From an uncultured Granulosicoccaceae bacterium (GTDB lineage: Bacteria; Pseudomonadota; Gammaproteobacteria; Granulosicoccales; Granulosicoccaceae): a stretch of 36,721 bases of DNA. The stretch is from assembly GCA_937922945.1 (NCBI GenBank), contig CAKZUP010000070.1, positions 1 through 36,721 of the forward strand. Reading direction: 5' to 3'. The position numbers were made by a program, and so were the translations under genes. Under the pieces are notes generated by a model. It saw nothing but the letters and a program-made list of their open reading frames with translations, was not told the origin of the DNA and searched no databases. Shown here piece after piece: positions 1 to 7,669 of the stretch (position 1 is the first letter of the stretch; each line of letters begins with the position of its first letter).

Positions 1-432
1 GTCTATGACAGCCACAGGCACGCTTAACGGTTTGCACTTGGTGTGTTCAAAGGTGATCAGATCATCGAACTGAACACATTGGATAGGGCCGTTGTGTTGC
101 ACGTAGGCTCGGAGGTAATGATGGTTTTTCTCGCGCGATAAGCTTGCTTGCCAGATTAAACGCGACGCGATGGTTTTGATATCCACTCCAACCATCTCAG
201 CTATATCGCGGGGACACATATTGCTGGCAAAACAGAAGCGAATTGTTGAATTAATGCGCCGCTTTTTCTGTCGATAGGTGGGTTTAAATGTAGCGGTTGA
301 GAACCGTTTTCCACAGGCTTTGCATCGAAAGCGCTGAACCACTTTGGCATCATCGGCGCGATGAAACGTTCCGTCACGCACAATAGATTTTTTCGGTGCC
401 GCGCAGCTCGGGCATTGGGTGTTCGCTTCCAT
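1..432 (-). CDS. Transposase with N-terminal zinc ribbon, partial (cut by window edge)
   Basis: The frame opens at ATG 432 and stays open for 144 codons to base 1, so the C-terminal part lies outside the window. A GGAGG ribosome site (438-442, minus strand) sits 5 nt ahead of the start. Residues 7-10 read CPSC and a CKAC pair follows near residue 39, forming a four-cysteine zinc ribbon. Next come a basic stretch (YRQKKRR) and a helix-turn-helix-like segment (CPRDIAEMVGVDIKTIASRL). The end of the visible part, VQFDDLITFEHTK, looks like the start of a DDE catalytic domain with its first Asp. The architecture resembles IS1/ISNCY-type zinc-ribbon transposases common in marine proteobacteria. Whether the element is intact, and where its terminal repeats lie, cannot be told here; its outer end must fall in the 70 bp before the gloB stop. 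Confidence 0.75.
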   Translation of the reverse strand, partial: MEANTQCPSCAAPKKSIVRDGTFHRADDAKVVQRFRCKACGKRFSTATFKPTYRQKKRRINSTIRFCFASNMCPRDIAEMVGVDIKTIASRLIWQASLSREKNHHYLRAYVQHNGPIQCVQFDDLITFEHTKCKPLSVPVAVID

Positions 433-502
433 GCGAACCTCCTATATTGTTAGGGTGGTAACACGATATCAGAAAAACCCATCACCAGCATACTGGGGCA
501 GT

Positions 503-1273
503 TTAAAAATTATCCTTGCGTTGCCTGATTTCAGCAAACACGGATTCATCCGTCGCATCCTGCATACCCAGCAGCTTTCGAATGTCTGGATCCGATGCCC
601 TGAGAAACGGATTCGTATCAAGCTCTTCCTGTAGCGTCGTGGGAACAGTCGCCTTTCCATCGGCCCGCAGAGACTCAACCTGCTTTGCCCGAGCCAGCAA
701 TGCGGCATTGTCCGGGTCCACTGATAAAGCAAATTTTACGTTGGCAAGCGTGTATTCATGGCTGCTATAAATAACGGTATCGTTGGGTAAACTCGTTAGC
801 TTGCTCAGGCTGGTGTGCATTGTTTTCGCATCACATTCGAACAATCGGCCACAGCCCATTGTGAATAACGTATCGCCGGTAAATGCAGTGCTTTCTTCGG
901 GTAAATAGAAGTTGATCATGTCTTTGGTATGACCCGGTGTATGAATAGCTTTTACTATCGTACCTGCGAAGCTGAATGAATCTCCATCGTCGAGCGCGGT
1001 ATCAACTCCTGCTATGGGTTGAGAGCGAGGAGTAGGGCCGATAACGCGTGCGTTTGTTGCAGCTTTCAAATCCTCGACGCCTGCCGTATGGTCGGCATGA
1101 TGGTGGGTCACCCAAATTTCGGTTAGTGACCACCCCATTTTCGTTAACGCTGCCAAGGTTGCATTGGCATCGCCACAGTCGACACAGGCTGTTTCACCGG
1201 TTGTTGTTGAATGAATTAATACGCCGTAATTGTCAGACATATAAGGGTATTGATAAACAGAGAGTTTATTCAT
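503..1273 (-). CDS. gloB: Hydroxyacylglutathione hydrolase (glyoxalase II)
   Basis: This enzyme hydrolyses S-D-lactoylglutathione to D-lactate and glutathione in the cytosol, the second step of methylglyoxal detoxification. The 256-residue product has the metallo-beta-lactamase fold signature THHHADH, which holds the binuclear metal ligands. Further ligands are in TPGHT, the Asp of FTGDTLF and the His of YSSHEY. The GCGRLFE segment and the C-terminal RQRKDNF are typical of the glutathione-binding domain. The frame extends upstream to 1372, but ATG 1273 (MNKLSVYQYP) gives the usual family length and has GGGAG about 9 nt upstream. It follows gloA by 22 bp on the same strand, so the two are almost certainly co-transcribed. 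Its 3' end lies 70 bp from the transposase start. Confidence 0.95.
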   Translation of the reverse strand: MNKLSVYQYPYMSDNYGVLIHSTTTGETACVDCGDANATLAALTKMGWSLTEIWVTHHHADHTAGVEDLKAATNARVIGPTPRSQPIAGVDTALDDGDSFSFAGTIVKAIHTPGHTKDMINFYLPEESTAFTGDTLFTMGCGRLFECDAKTMHTSLSKLTSLPNDTVIYSSHEYTLANVKFALSVDPDNAALLARAKQVESLRADGKATVPTTLQEELDTNPFLRASDPDIRKLLGMQDATDESVFAEIRQRKDNF

Positions 1274-1295
1274 GACCTGCATCTCCCATTGAGTG

Positions 1296-1736
1296 CTACC
1301 AACTGCCTGTGTTTTCCATATCCGCCCAAGGGGCTTGTGGTGGCAATGGGTCACCCTCTTGCAGTAGCTCAATTGAAATGTTGTCTGGTGATTTTACAAA
1401 GGCCATGTTGCCATCGCGCGGTGGTCTGTTTATGGTGACGCCTGCATCCATTAATTTCTGACATGTGTCATAGATATTGTCGACCCGATACGCAAGGTGT
1501 CCAAAGTTTCGGCCAGTATCGTAGTCTTCAGGATCCCAGTTATAGGTTAATTCAAGCTCCGGTGCGCGCATCGCTTTAGACGCATCTTCGTCTTTGGTCG
1601 CAGATAGAAAAATCAGTGTGAATCGACCCGCCTCGTTTTCCTTTCGGCGCACTTCGATCATTCCAAGCTTGTTGCAATAGAAGTCTAGTGATGCGTCGAC
1701 ATCCTTGACTCTTACCATGGTATGCAGATATCTCAT
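1296..1736 (-). CDS. gloA: Lactoylglutathione lyase (glyoxalase I)
   Basis: This enzyme isomerises the methylglyoxal-glutathione hemithioacetal to S-lactoylglutathione, the substrate of the adjacent GloB. The 146-residue product starts MRYLHTMVRV and carries all four expected metal ligands: His5, Glu62 in LELTYNW, His80 in NFGHLAY and Glu123 in SIELLQ. The lack of long insertions fits the bacterial Ni-dependent class. The frame is open upstream to 1949, but ATG 1736 has GAGG 8 nt ahead and matches the family N terminus exactly. It is the first gene of a gloA-gloB operon, which faces away from the bkd operon across a 311-bp divergent region. Confidence 0.96.
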   Translation of the reverse strand: MRYLHTMVRVKDVDASLDFYCNKLGMIEVRRKENEAGRFTLIFLSATKDEDASKAMRAPELELTYNWDPEDYDTGRNFGHLAYRVDNIYDTCQKLMDAGVTINRPPRDGNMAFVKSPDNISIELLQEGDPLPPQAPWADMENTGSW

Positions 1737-2047
1737 CGCTGTATCCTCGCAGGTTTTCTTGTTAGTGGCCCTATTGTCGCATAGATACCCAAGTTGCCCC
1801 ATAACTTGTTTGTGTAGGGCAGTCTCACTCGAGCTCCTTGTGTCGAAGTGTACGGCTGCTCTGGGCGGTGCGTATACCTTTACATTGGTTCCCGGTATTA
1901 CTAAAATGAAGGGGTTGTAGCGTGATTGCGTGTCAGATCCACCACTCATGTCAAATTAAATAATCTGGAAGCGACATAATCGCTTTTATAGCGCTGTTTT
2001 AAGGCTACCCTTCTTAGTGCAGCTTGTTTAAAAAAGGAAACTCAGCC
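1737..2047. other. Divergent intergenic region between gloA and bkdA1
   Basis: This 311-bp gap holds no convincing gene. Frames that run through it are extensions of gloA or short shadows. It must contain the promoters of both gloAB (minus) and the bkd operon (plus). The visible elements are the gloA ribosome site, a 6-5-6 dyad at 1969-1985, and the AAGGA ribosome site of bkdA1 near 2034-2038. I could not pick a convincing -35/-10 pair. Confidence 0.6.
1969..1985. promoter_or_regulatory. Inverted repeat upstream of bkdA1 (possible operator)
   Basis: AAGCGA, a 5-base spacer and TCGCTT form a perfect 6-5-6 dyad centred 71 bp upstream of the bkdA1 start, in an AT-rich stretch. It could be an operator for a bkd regulator. 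Classical BkdR is Lrp-type, and no regulator gene is adjacent. A chance dyad is also possible. Confidence 0.3.
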
Positions 2048-3280
2048 ATGCCAAAAGCAAGTGGTTTGTCTTTGCACGTGCCTGCACCTGAAGTACGCCC
2101 TGGCGATACGCCCGATTTTTCTGGCGTAGACATTCCCAAGGCCGGTGAAGCACGTCGTCCCGATATTGATGTCGACCCCAAAGAAATCCGTGACCTTGCC
2201 TTCTCTGTAATTCGTGTACTGTCGCGTAAAGGCGATGCGGTCGGGCCGTGGGCAAACTCTTTGTCGAATGAAGAACTCGTTGCAGGGTTACGCAACATGA
2301 TGACAGTGCGTTGCTTCGATGCACGCATGCTATTAGCGCAGCGCCAGGGAAAGACCTCCTTTTTTGTTCAATCGTTCGGTGAAGAAGCGGTTGCGTGCGC
2401 TTTTCAGAGTGCATTAGTCAAAGGTGACATGAATTTCCCCACCTACCGACAAGTGGGCTTGTTAATTTCTCAGCAGTATCCTTTGAAGCTGTTGATGAAT
2501 CAAATCTATTCGAATGAAGAAGATCCAATACGTGGTCGGCAACTGCCGGTTATGTATTCTGCCAAAGACTACGGTTTTTTCTCGATATCCGGCAACTTAA
2601 CAACGCAGTTCTCTCAGGCTGTGGGTTGGGCTATGGCATCGGCCATTAATAATGATACAAAAATTGCGGCAGGTTGGGTTGGTGACGGTTCAACATCCGA
2701 AAACGATTTTCATGCGGCAATGGTGTTTGCATCCACTTATAGAGCGCCAGTGGTGTTGAATATTGTCAACAATCAGTGGGCAATATCGACGTTTCAAGGA
2801 ATGGCAAAAGGTGGTTCGGCAACGTTTGCAGCACGTGGTCACGGATTCGGTTTACCCGCTTTGCGTGTTGATGGAAACGATTATCTTGCAGTGCATGCTG
2901 TCGCCCAATGGGCGTGTGAAAGAGCAAGGCGCAATCTTGGTCCTACGCTCATAGAATATGTCACTTACCGTGCAGGCGGGCACTCTACTTCTGACGACCC
3001 AGCGGCATACCGACCTAAGGAAGAAGGCGATGCCTGGCCATTGGGCGATCCTATTCTCAGATTAAAGGCACACCTGATAAAGCAAGGGGTGTGGTCTGAA
3101 CAAAAGCATTCTCAGGTAGAAGCTGAAATAGAAGATGAGGTTATAACGGCGCAAAAGGCTGCAGAGAATATCGGTACGTTAATTTCGGGTAGCGCACCAT
3201 CGGCGCGGGATATGTTTGAAGGCGTCTATGAAACTATGCCGCCTCATTTAATAAAACAGCGACAAGAGGCCGGATACTAG
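2048..3280 (+). CDS. bkdA1: Branched-chain 2-oxoacid dehydrogenase E1 component, alpha subunit
   Basis: This is the thiamine-diphosphate-binding subunit of the decarboxylase that acts on the 2-oxoacids of Val, Leu and Ile. ATG 2048 (MPKASGLSLHVP) gives 410 residues, the length of Pseudomonas BkdA1, and has AAGGA about 9 nt upstream. A TTG at 2024 in frame is less likely. The ThDP motif runs from GDGSTSEN (about 212) to NN (about 242). The later segment YRAGGHSTSDDP matches the flexible loop that carries the regulatory serine in mitochondrial E1-alpha. The N-terminal extension of about 70 residues before the conserved fold is typical of the bacterial bkd form rather than PDH E1-alpha. It is the first of four tightly packed genes. 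Confidence 0.96.
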   Translation: MPKASGLSLHVPAPEVRPGDTPDFSGVDIPKAGEARRPDIDVDPKEIRDLAFSVIRVLSRKGDAVGPWANSLSNEELVAGLRNMMTVRCFDARMLLAQRQGKTSFFVQSFGEEAVACAFQSALVKGDMNFPTYRQVGLLISQQYPLKLLMNQIYSNEEDPIRGRQLPVMYSAKDYGFFSISGNLTTQFSQAVGWAMASAINNDTKIAAGWVGDGSTSENDFHAAMVFASTYRAPVVLNIVNNQWAISTFQGMAKGGSATFAARGHGFGLPALRVDGNDYLAVHAVAQWACERARRNLGPTLIEYVTYRAGGHSTSDDPAAYRPKEEGDAWPLGDPILRLKAHLIKQGVWSEQKHSQVEAEIEDEVITAQKAAENIGTLISGSAPSARDMFEGVYETMPPHLIKQRQEAGY

Positions 3281-3282
3281 TC

Positions 3283-4296
3283 ATGACCAATATGACGATG
3301 ATTGAGGCGATTCGAAGCGCTCACGACAATGCCATGGAACACGACGAGCGTGTTGTTGTGTATGGCGAAGATGTTGGTTTCTTTGGTGGTGTTTTTCGCT
3401 GTACCGCTGGTTTGCAGGAAAAATACGGAAAAACTCGTTGCTTCGATGCACCGATAAGCGAACTGGGTATTGTCGGTACAGCTATTGGTATGGCGGCTTA
3501 TGGTTTGCGGCCGTTAGTGGAAATTCAATTCGCCGACTATGTGTATCCTGCCTACGATCAAATCGTGTCAGAGGCAGCGCGATTACGTCACCGTTCTGCT
3601 GGTGACTTTACTTGTCCGTTAGTCATTCGTATGCCTGTTGGTGGTGGTATTTTTGGTGGGCAAACACATAGCCAGAGTCCGGAGGCTATCTTTACGCATG
3701 TATCCGGTTTAAAAACCGTCATGCCCTCAAATCCATACGATGCGAAAGGTCTTCTTATCGCAGCCATAGAAGATCCCGACCCAGTTATTTTTCTTGAACC
3801 GAAGCGGCTGTATAACGGCCCGTTCGATGGCCATCATGAAGCGCCGGTTGTGCCTTGGCGACAACATCCTGCAGGTGAGGTCCCCGATGACTACTACTCG
3901 TTGCCTTTGGGTAAAGCGGAGCTCAGACGTGAGGGTAGCGATGTCACGGTGTTGGCTTATGGCACGATGGTCTACGTTGCTCATGCTGCTGCAAAGGAGA
4001 CTGGCATAGATGCAGAAATCATAGATTTGCGAAGCCTGTTACCGCTCGATATCGATACCATCACTGCATCGGTTCAAAAAACCGGGCGGTGCGTCATTGT
4101 TCATGAAGCAACATTAACGTGTGGATTTGGCGCTGAGCTGGCCGCGTTGGTGCAGCAAGAATGTTTCTATCATCTTGAGGTCCCCATTCAACGCATCACC
4201 GGATGGGATACGCCATATCCTCATGCGCAGGAATGGGATTACTTTCCGGGGCCGGCAAGATTAGGCAGGGCGCTTCACAAGGCCATGGAGGTATAG
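3283..4296 (+). CDS. bkdA2: Branched-chain 2-oxoacid dehydrogenase E1 component, beta subunit
   Basis: This 337-residue protein pairs with BkdA1 to form the heterotetrameric E1. It shows the transketolase-like pyrimidine-binding domain (MIEAIRSAHDNAME, VYGEDVGFFGGVF, CFDAPISELGIVG). The Glu of that last region would activate the thiamine ring. A C-terminal transketolase domain follows (VTVLAYGTMVY, IDLRSLLPLD, IVHEATLTCGFGAE). Length and motifs are normal for the family. The start lies 2 bp after the bkdA1 stop, implying translational coupling. The stop is 4 bp before bkdB. Confidence 0.96.
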   Translation: MTNMTMIEAIRSAHDNAMEHDERVVVYGEDVGFFGGVFRCTAGLQEKYGKTRCFDAPISELGIVGTAIGMAAYGLRPLVEIQFADYVYPAYDQIVSEAARLRHRSAGDFTCPLVIRMPVGGGIFGGQTHSQSPEAIFTHVSGLKTVMPSNPYDAKGLLIAAIEDPDPVIFLEPKRLYNGPFDGHHEAPVVPWRQHPAGEVPDDYYSLPLGKAELRREGSDVTVLAYGTMVYVAHAAAKETGIDAEIIDLRSLLPLDIDTITASVQKTGRCVIVHEATLTCGFGAELAALVQQECFYHLEVPIQRITGWDTPYPHAQEWDYFPGPARLGRALHKAMEV

Positions 4297-4300
4297 CGTA

Positions 4301-5641
4301 ATGGGTTTGTTTGTCGTGAATTTGAGCGATGTGGGCGAAGGTGTTGCGGAAGCTGAGCTTATCGAGTGGCACGTGGCCGTTGGCGATACGGTGGCAGAAG
4401 ATCAGTTACTTGGTGTGGTGATGACTGACAAGGCCGCAGTGGATATTCCAAGTAGCGTTATGGGAAAAGTGCTTAAGCTGTGTGCTGAAGTAGGTGATGT
4501 GGTGGCAGTGGGTTCAGGGCTGGTGCATCTGGACGTCGCCGGGGTGTCAGAGGACGCGGCAGATGAAGGTGTCGTAGCCTTGGGTTCAAGCGAGTCACAG
4601 ACTATCCAGAGCGCTACTAGTCAAAGTACCGTTGTTCCAAACGACACTGCTCTGAACAACATTGCGCTGAACAACACTGTGCAACACGAAACTGCACAAA
4701 ACGAAACTGCACAAAACGGTACGTCGATAAAGCGCGTTGATGTACTACTAGACGATGCAGGTATGCAGCCGCTTGGTAAGGTGCTCGCAGCACCGACCGT
4801 TCGACAACGGGCGCGAGAGCTGGGTGTTCAATTGAGCACTGTCACAGGCTCTGGGCCAGGGGGGCGAATTGTACATGCCGACCTTGATCGTTTTACAGAA
4901 AGACGCGCTATGCCGGGCAACGAGTCAAAGCGTCTTGACGATAGCGTTCAAGTTGTCAAGGTCGTGGGTATGCGACGTAAAATCGCAGAAAAGATGGCAC
5001 TCGCAAAATCCCGCATACCGCATATCACCATTGTTGAAGAAGTTGATATGCAATACCTGGAAGAGCTGCGCGAGGAGTTAAACGACAATCACGCCCTCAA
5101 GAGGGGGAAATTGACCATCTTGCCGTTTGTCATGAAGTCGATTGTAGAGGCTGTGCGAGACCAGCCCATGCTCAATGCACGCTATGACGACGAAGGCGAA
5201 AGCATTTCTCAGCACAACGGCGTTCACATAGGTGTGGCAACACAAACGCCTAACGGTCTATTGGTACCGGTTGTAAGGCACGCCGAAGCTAATTCTTTGT
5301 GGGAAAACGCGTCGGAGGTTGGTCGTCTTGCCAACGCTTGTCGAGACGGACAAGCCAAACGAGAAGAGCTGAGTGGTTCGACCATCACGATTAGTTCATT
5401 GGGGCCGCTTGGCGCGGTTGCGACAACACCTATCATTAATCATCCTGAAGTGGCCATCATAGGCATCAACAAAATGATGATTCGACCGGTTTGGGAGGGG
5501 CAGCAATTTGTACCTAAAAAAATGATGAACCTGTCGTGCAGTTTTGATCACCGTGTGGTCGATGGATGGGATGCAGCGGTGTTTGTGCAGAAGCTGAAAA
5601 GTCTGTTAGAGAAGCCCGCTATGTTATTCATGGAGGCTTGA
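4301..5641 (+). CDS. bkdB: Branched-chain 2-oxoacid dehydrogenase E2 (dihydrolipoamide acyltransferase)
   Basis: This is the core acyltransferase that moves the branched acyl group from E1 to CoA. A single N-terminal lipoyl domain has the lipoylated lysine at about residue 44 (VMTDKAAVDIP). The peripheral-subunit-binding domain spans about 163-198 (APTVRQRARELG, GSGPGGRIVHADL). The catalytic domain ends with the HRVVDG active-site motif (His about 417, Asp about 421). The first linker, about residues 83-160, is unusual. Instead of an Ala/Pro-rich swing arm it is rich in Asn, Thr and Gln. Residues 113-142 are six degenerate pentapeptides of the type x-N-x-T-A, encoded by a 15-bp tandem array. 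A GAGG site lies 9 nt before the ATG. The gene sits between bkdA2 and lpdV. Confidence 0.96.
   Translation: MGLFVVNLSDVGEGVAEAELIEWHVAVGDTVAEDQLLGVVMTDKAAVDIPSSVMGKVLKLCAEVGDVVAVGSGLVHLDVAGVSEDAADEGVVALGSSESQTIQSATSQSTVVPNDTALNNIALNNTVQHETAQNETAQNGTSIKRVDVLLDDAGMQPLGKVLAAPTVRQRARELGVQLSTVTGSGPGGRIVHADLDRFTERRAMPGNESKRLDDSVQVVKVVGMRRKIAEKMALAKSRIPHITIVEEVDMQYLEELREELNDNHALKRGKLTILPFVMKSIVEAVRDQPMLNARYDDEGESISQHNGVHIGVATQTPNGLLVPVVRHAEANSLWENASEVGRLANACRDGQAKREELSGSTITISSLGPLGAVATTPIINHPEVAIIGINKMMIRPVWEGQQFVPKKMMNLSCSFDHRVVDGWDAAVFVQKLKSLLEKPAMLFMEA
4637..4726 (+). repeat. 15-bp tandem array (6 units) in the bkdB linker
   Basis: Six consecutive 15-bp units begin at 4637, 4652, 4667, 4682, 4697 and 4712 with no indels. 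Units 4 and 5 (caacacgaaactgca, caaaacgaaactgca) differ at one base. Units 2 and 3 (ctgaacaacattgcg, ctgaacaacactgtg) differ at two or three. The outer units are more decayed. Translated, they give PNDTA, LNNIA, LNNTV, QHETA, QNETA, QNGTS. Being a multiple of three, the array preserves the reading frame. Confidence 0.85.
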
Positions 5642-5642
5642 T

Positions 5643-7043
5643 ATGCAAACGATGCGTACGTCATTATTAGTTGTGGGTGCAGGGCCGGGTGGTTATGTTT
5701 GCGCCATTCGCGCAGCGCAGCTTGGCATAAATACCGCAATTGTAGAGTCGGAAAAGTTTGGGGGTACCTGCTTGAATGTGGGTTGTATACCGTCTAAAGC
5801 AATTATTCATGCCGCTCAGGAATTTCATGCATTAGAACGCTACTCTAAAACAACAGAAAACTCCATTGGTATCACGGCACAAGCCGCTGCAATCGATCTT
5901 GCTCATACCATGAAATGGAAAGACAGCATTGTCCAGCGACTGAATTCTGGTGTTGGTAGTTTGTTGAAGAAGGCGGGCGTTAAAACGCTTTCTGGGCATG
6001 CGCAATTTCTCGATGGCAAGAGCGTGGTGGTTAAGTCTTCAGACGGCGAAGTAAAAGTTCACTGCGACAATGTGGTTATCGCCACAGGATCGGAGCCGGC
6101 GGAGATACCATCCTTGCCCTTCAGTGAGCATGTGTTGGATTCTACGGGCGTTCTGTCTTTGACTCACGTGCCAAAAACGCTTGCAGTGGTTGGAGGTGGG
6201 TACATTGGTTTAGAGCTTGGAACCAGTTTCGCCAAACTAGGAGCGGACGTAACCATTGTAGAAAGCGCTGAGAGGATACTGCCGCAGTACGATGAGCAAT
6301 TAACCGCTCCTGTGGCAAGCCAGCTTAAACATTTGGGTGTCAAGGTTTTAACCAACACCCGCGCTGTGGACTTTGATACTCAGAATCATCGGTTGTGTGT
6401 AGAAGACTCGATTCAACAACAAAGCCACGTTGATGCAAGCAAGGTATTGGTAACCGTTGGCCGAAAAGCGCGTTTGGCCGGCTATGGGCTTGAAGAGCTG
6501 AGCTTGAACATGACCAACAATGCCGTGGCGATAGACGAACACTGTCAAACATCCATGCGTGGCGTCTACGCTATCGGGGACATCACCGGTGAGCCGATGT
6601 TGGCGCATCGGGCTATGGCGCAAGCAGAGCTGGTTGCTGCGCGGTTGTCAGGTCAGTCGGTTACGTGGGATAAACTGTGTATTCCCGCTGTGTGTTTTAC
6701 CGACCCCGAAATTGTGTGTGTGGGCTTGTCTCCCACGCAGGCACGCGAGCGCGGTATCGAAATCCAAGTCGGTGAATTTCCGTTCATGGCCAATGGGCGA
6801 GCCATGAGCTTGCAATCGGAAGCCGGTTTTATACGTGTTGTAAGTGATGCTGAAAACCATGCTGTTCTGGGTGTGCAAGCGGTGGGTGCGGATATTTCCG
6901 AGCTGGCAGCCGCGTTCACGTTAGCAATAGAGATGGGCGCACGTACCGACGATATCGCCATGACCATACACGCGCATCCAACCATGGGGGAGGCGTTTCA
7001 GGAAGCCTGTATGAACGCTTTGGGTCATGGCTTGCATTTATAA
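5643..7043 (+). CDS. lpdV: Dihydrolipoyl dehydrogenase (E3) of the bkd complex
   Basis: This FAD-dependent E3 subunit reoxidises the dihydrolipoyl group of BkdB and passes electrons to NAD+. The 466-residue product has an N-terminal FAD motif VVGAGPGGYVC. The redox-active disulfide is GGTCLNVGC (Cys43 and Cys48). The NAD-binding motif is VVGGGYIGLELG, and the second FAD segment is YAIGDITGEPMLAHRA. The C-terminal His-Glu dyad lies in HAHPTMGE (about 443-450). The start is one base after the bkdB stop, with GGAGG 6 nt upstream. The gene is called lpdV rather than lpd because it closes the bkd operon. No rho-independent terminator is evident after it. Confidence 0.95.
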   Translation: MQTMRTSLLVVGAGPGGYVCAIRAAQLGINTAIVESEKFGGTCLNVGCIPSKAIIHAAQEFHALERYSKTTENSIGITAQAAAIDLAHTMKWKDSIVQRLNSGVGSLLKKAGVKTLSGHAQFLDGKSVVVKSSDGEVKVHCDNVVIATGSEPAEIPSLPFSEHVLDSTGVLSLTHVPKTLAVVGGGYIGLELGTSFAKLGADVTIVESAERILPQYDEQLTAPVASQLKHLGVKVLTNTRAVDFDTQNHRLCVEDSIQQQSHVDASKVLVTVGRKARLAGYGLEELSLNMTNNAVAIDEHCQTSMRGVYAIGDITGEPMLAHRAMAQAELVAARLSGQSVTWDKLCIPAVCFTDPEIVCVGLSPTQARERGIEIQVGEFPFMANGRAMSLQSEAGFIRVVSDAENHAVLGVQAVGADISELAAAFTLAIEMGARTDDIAMTIHAHPTMGEAFQEACMNALGHGLHL

Positions 7044-7105
7044 CGGGTGCCAATGATGTCACGGTCAAAACAGTTGGGCGTTAATCCAGCATCGACTGTG
7101 TCATC

Positions 7106-7627
7106 ATGAAAATAAACATCGTCGGTACGTCCGCCAGTGGCAAGAGTACATTCGGTAAACAGTTGGCCGAAAAAATCGGTGTGCCGTTTTTTGAAATGGA
7201 CGCAATTTTTTGGGAACCGAACTGGACTGAGCCACCGGACGAAGTGTTCTTTAAGAGGTTGGAAGCAGTCACCACTCAACCCAATTGGGTACTAGACGGT
7301 AATTACACGCGAACCATCCCTATAAAATGGCAAAATATTGATACCGTTATTTGGCTGGATTTCAGCTTTTCGAGAACGTTGTATCAGTCCCTATCACGAG
7401 CCATTAATCGTTCTTATACTAAAAAAGAGCTTTGGCCGAACACAGGAAATCGCGAAAGTTTTAAAAAAATGTTTAGTGCAGACTCCGTTGTTCTTTGGTG
7501 TATCAGAAATTATTCAAAAAACAAAAAAAAGTACGTAAGTGTTATGCACGACCCCACGTACGCACATATTCAATTTGTGCGACTCACCACACCTACGCAG
7601 GCGGCTGACTACCTACGCCAATGTTGA
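7106..7627 (+). CDS. P-loop NTPase, adenylate-kinase/FlaR-like (small kinase of unknown substrate)
   Basis: The 173-residue product opens with MKINIVGTSASGKST, a Walker A motif (GTSASGKST). It continues with FFEMDAIFWEPNW and WVLDGNYTRT, the arrangement seen in proteins labelled topology modulation protein FlaR or adenylate-kinase-like ATPases. VIWLDFSFSRTLYQSLSRAI resembles the lid/Walker B region of that group. The phosphate acceptor is not known. It lies 62 bp after lpdV on the same strand. There is no clear ribosome site, and its base composition is more AT-rich than the bkd genes. It may therefore be an independent, possibly acquired gene rather than part of the operon. A hairpin follows its stop. 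Confidence 0.8.
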   Translation: MKINIVGTSASGKSTFGKQLAEKIGVPFFEMDAIFWEPNWTEPPDEVFFKRLEAVTTQPNWVLDGNYTRTIPIKWQNIDTVIWLDFSFSRTLYQSLSRAINRSYTKKELWPNTGNRESFKKMFSADSVVLWCIRNYSKNKKKYVSVMHDPTYAHIQFVRLTTPTQAADYLRQC

Positions 7628-7631
7628 AACC

Positions 7632-7660
7632 GGGCGCGTTAACCAAGAGCCAACACGCCC
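7632..7660. terminator. Hairpin between convergent P-loop gene and glmS
   Basis: GGGCGCGTT (7632-7640) and AACACGCCC (7652-7660) pair over 9 positions with one mismatch around an 11-nt loop. A T-rich run follows on the plus strand. The position between two convergent stop codons fits a bidirectional terminator. Confidence 0.55.
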
Positions 7661-7669
7661 AGTTCTACT

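Noticed and set aside
201..383. 60-codon minus frame at the left edge
   Set aside because: It is out of frame with the transposase frame that has the zinc-ribbon cysteines and a GGAGG site.
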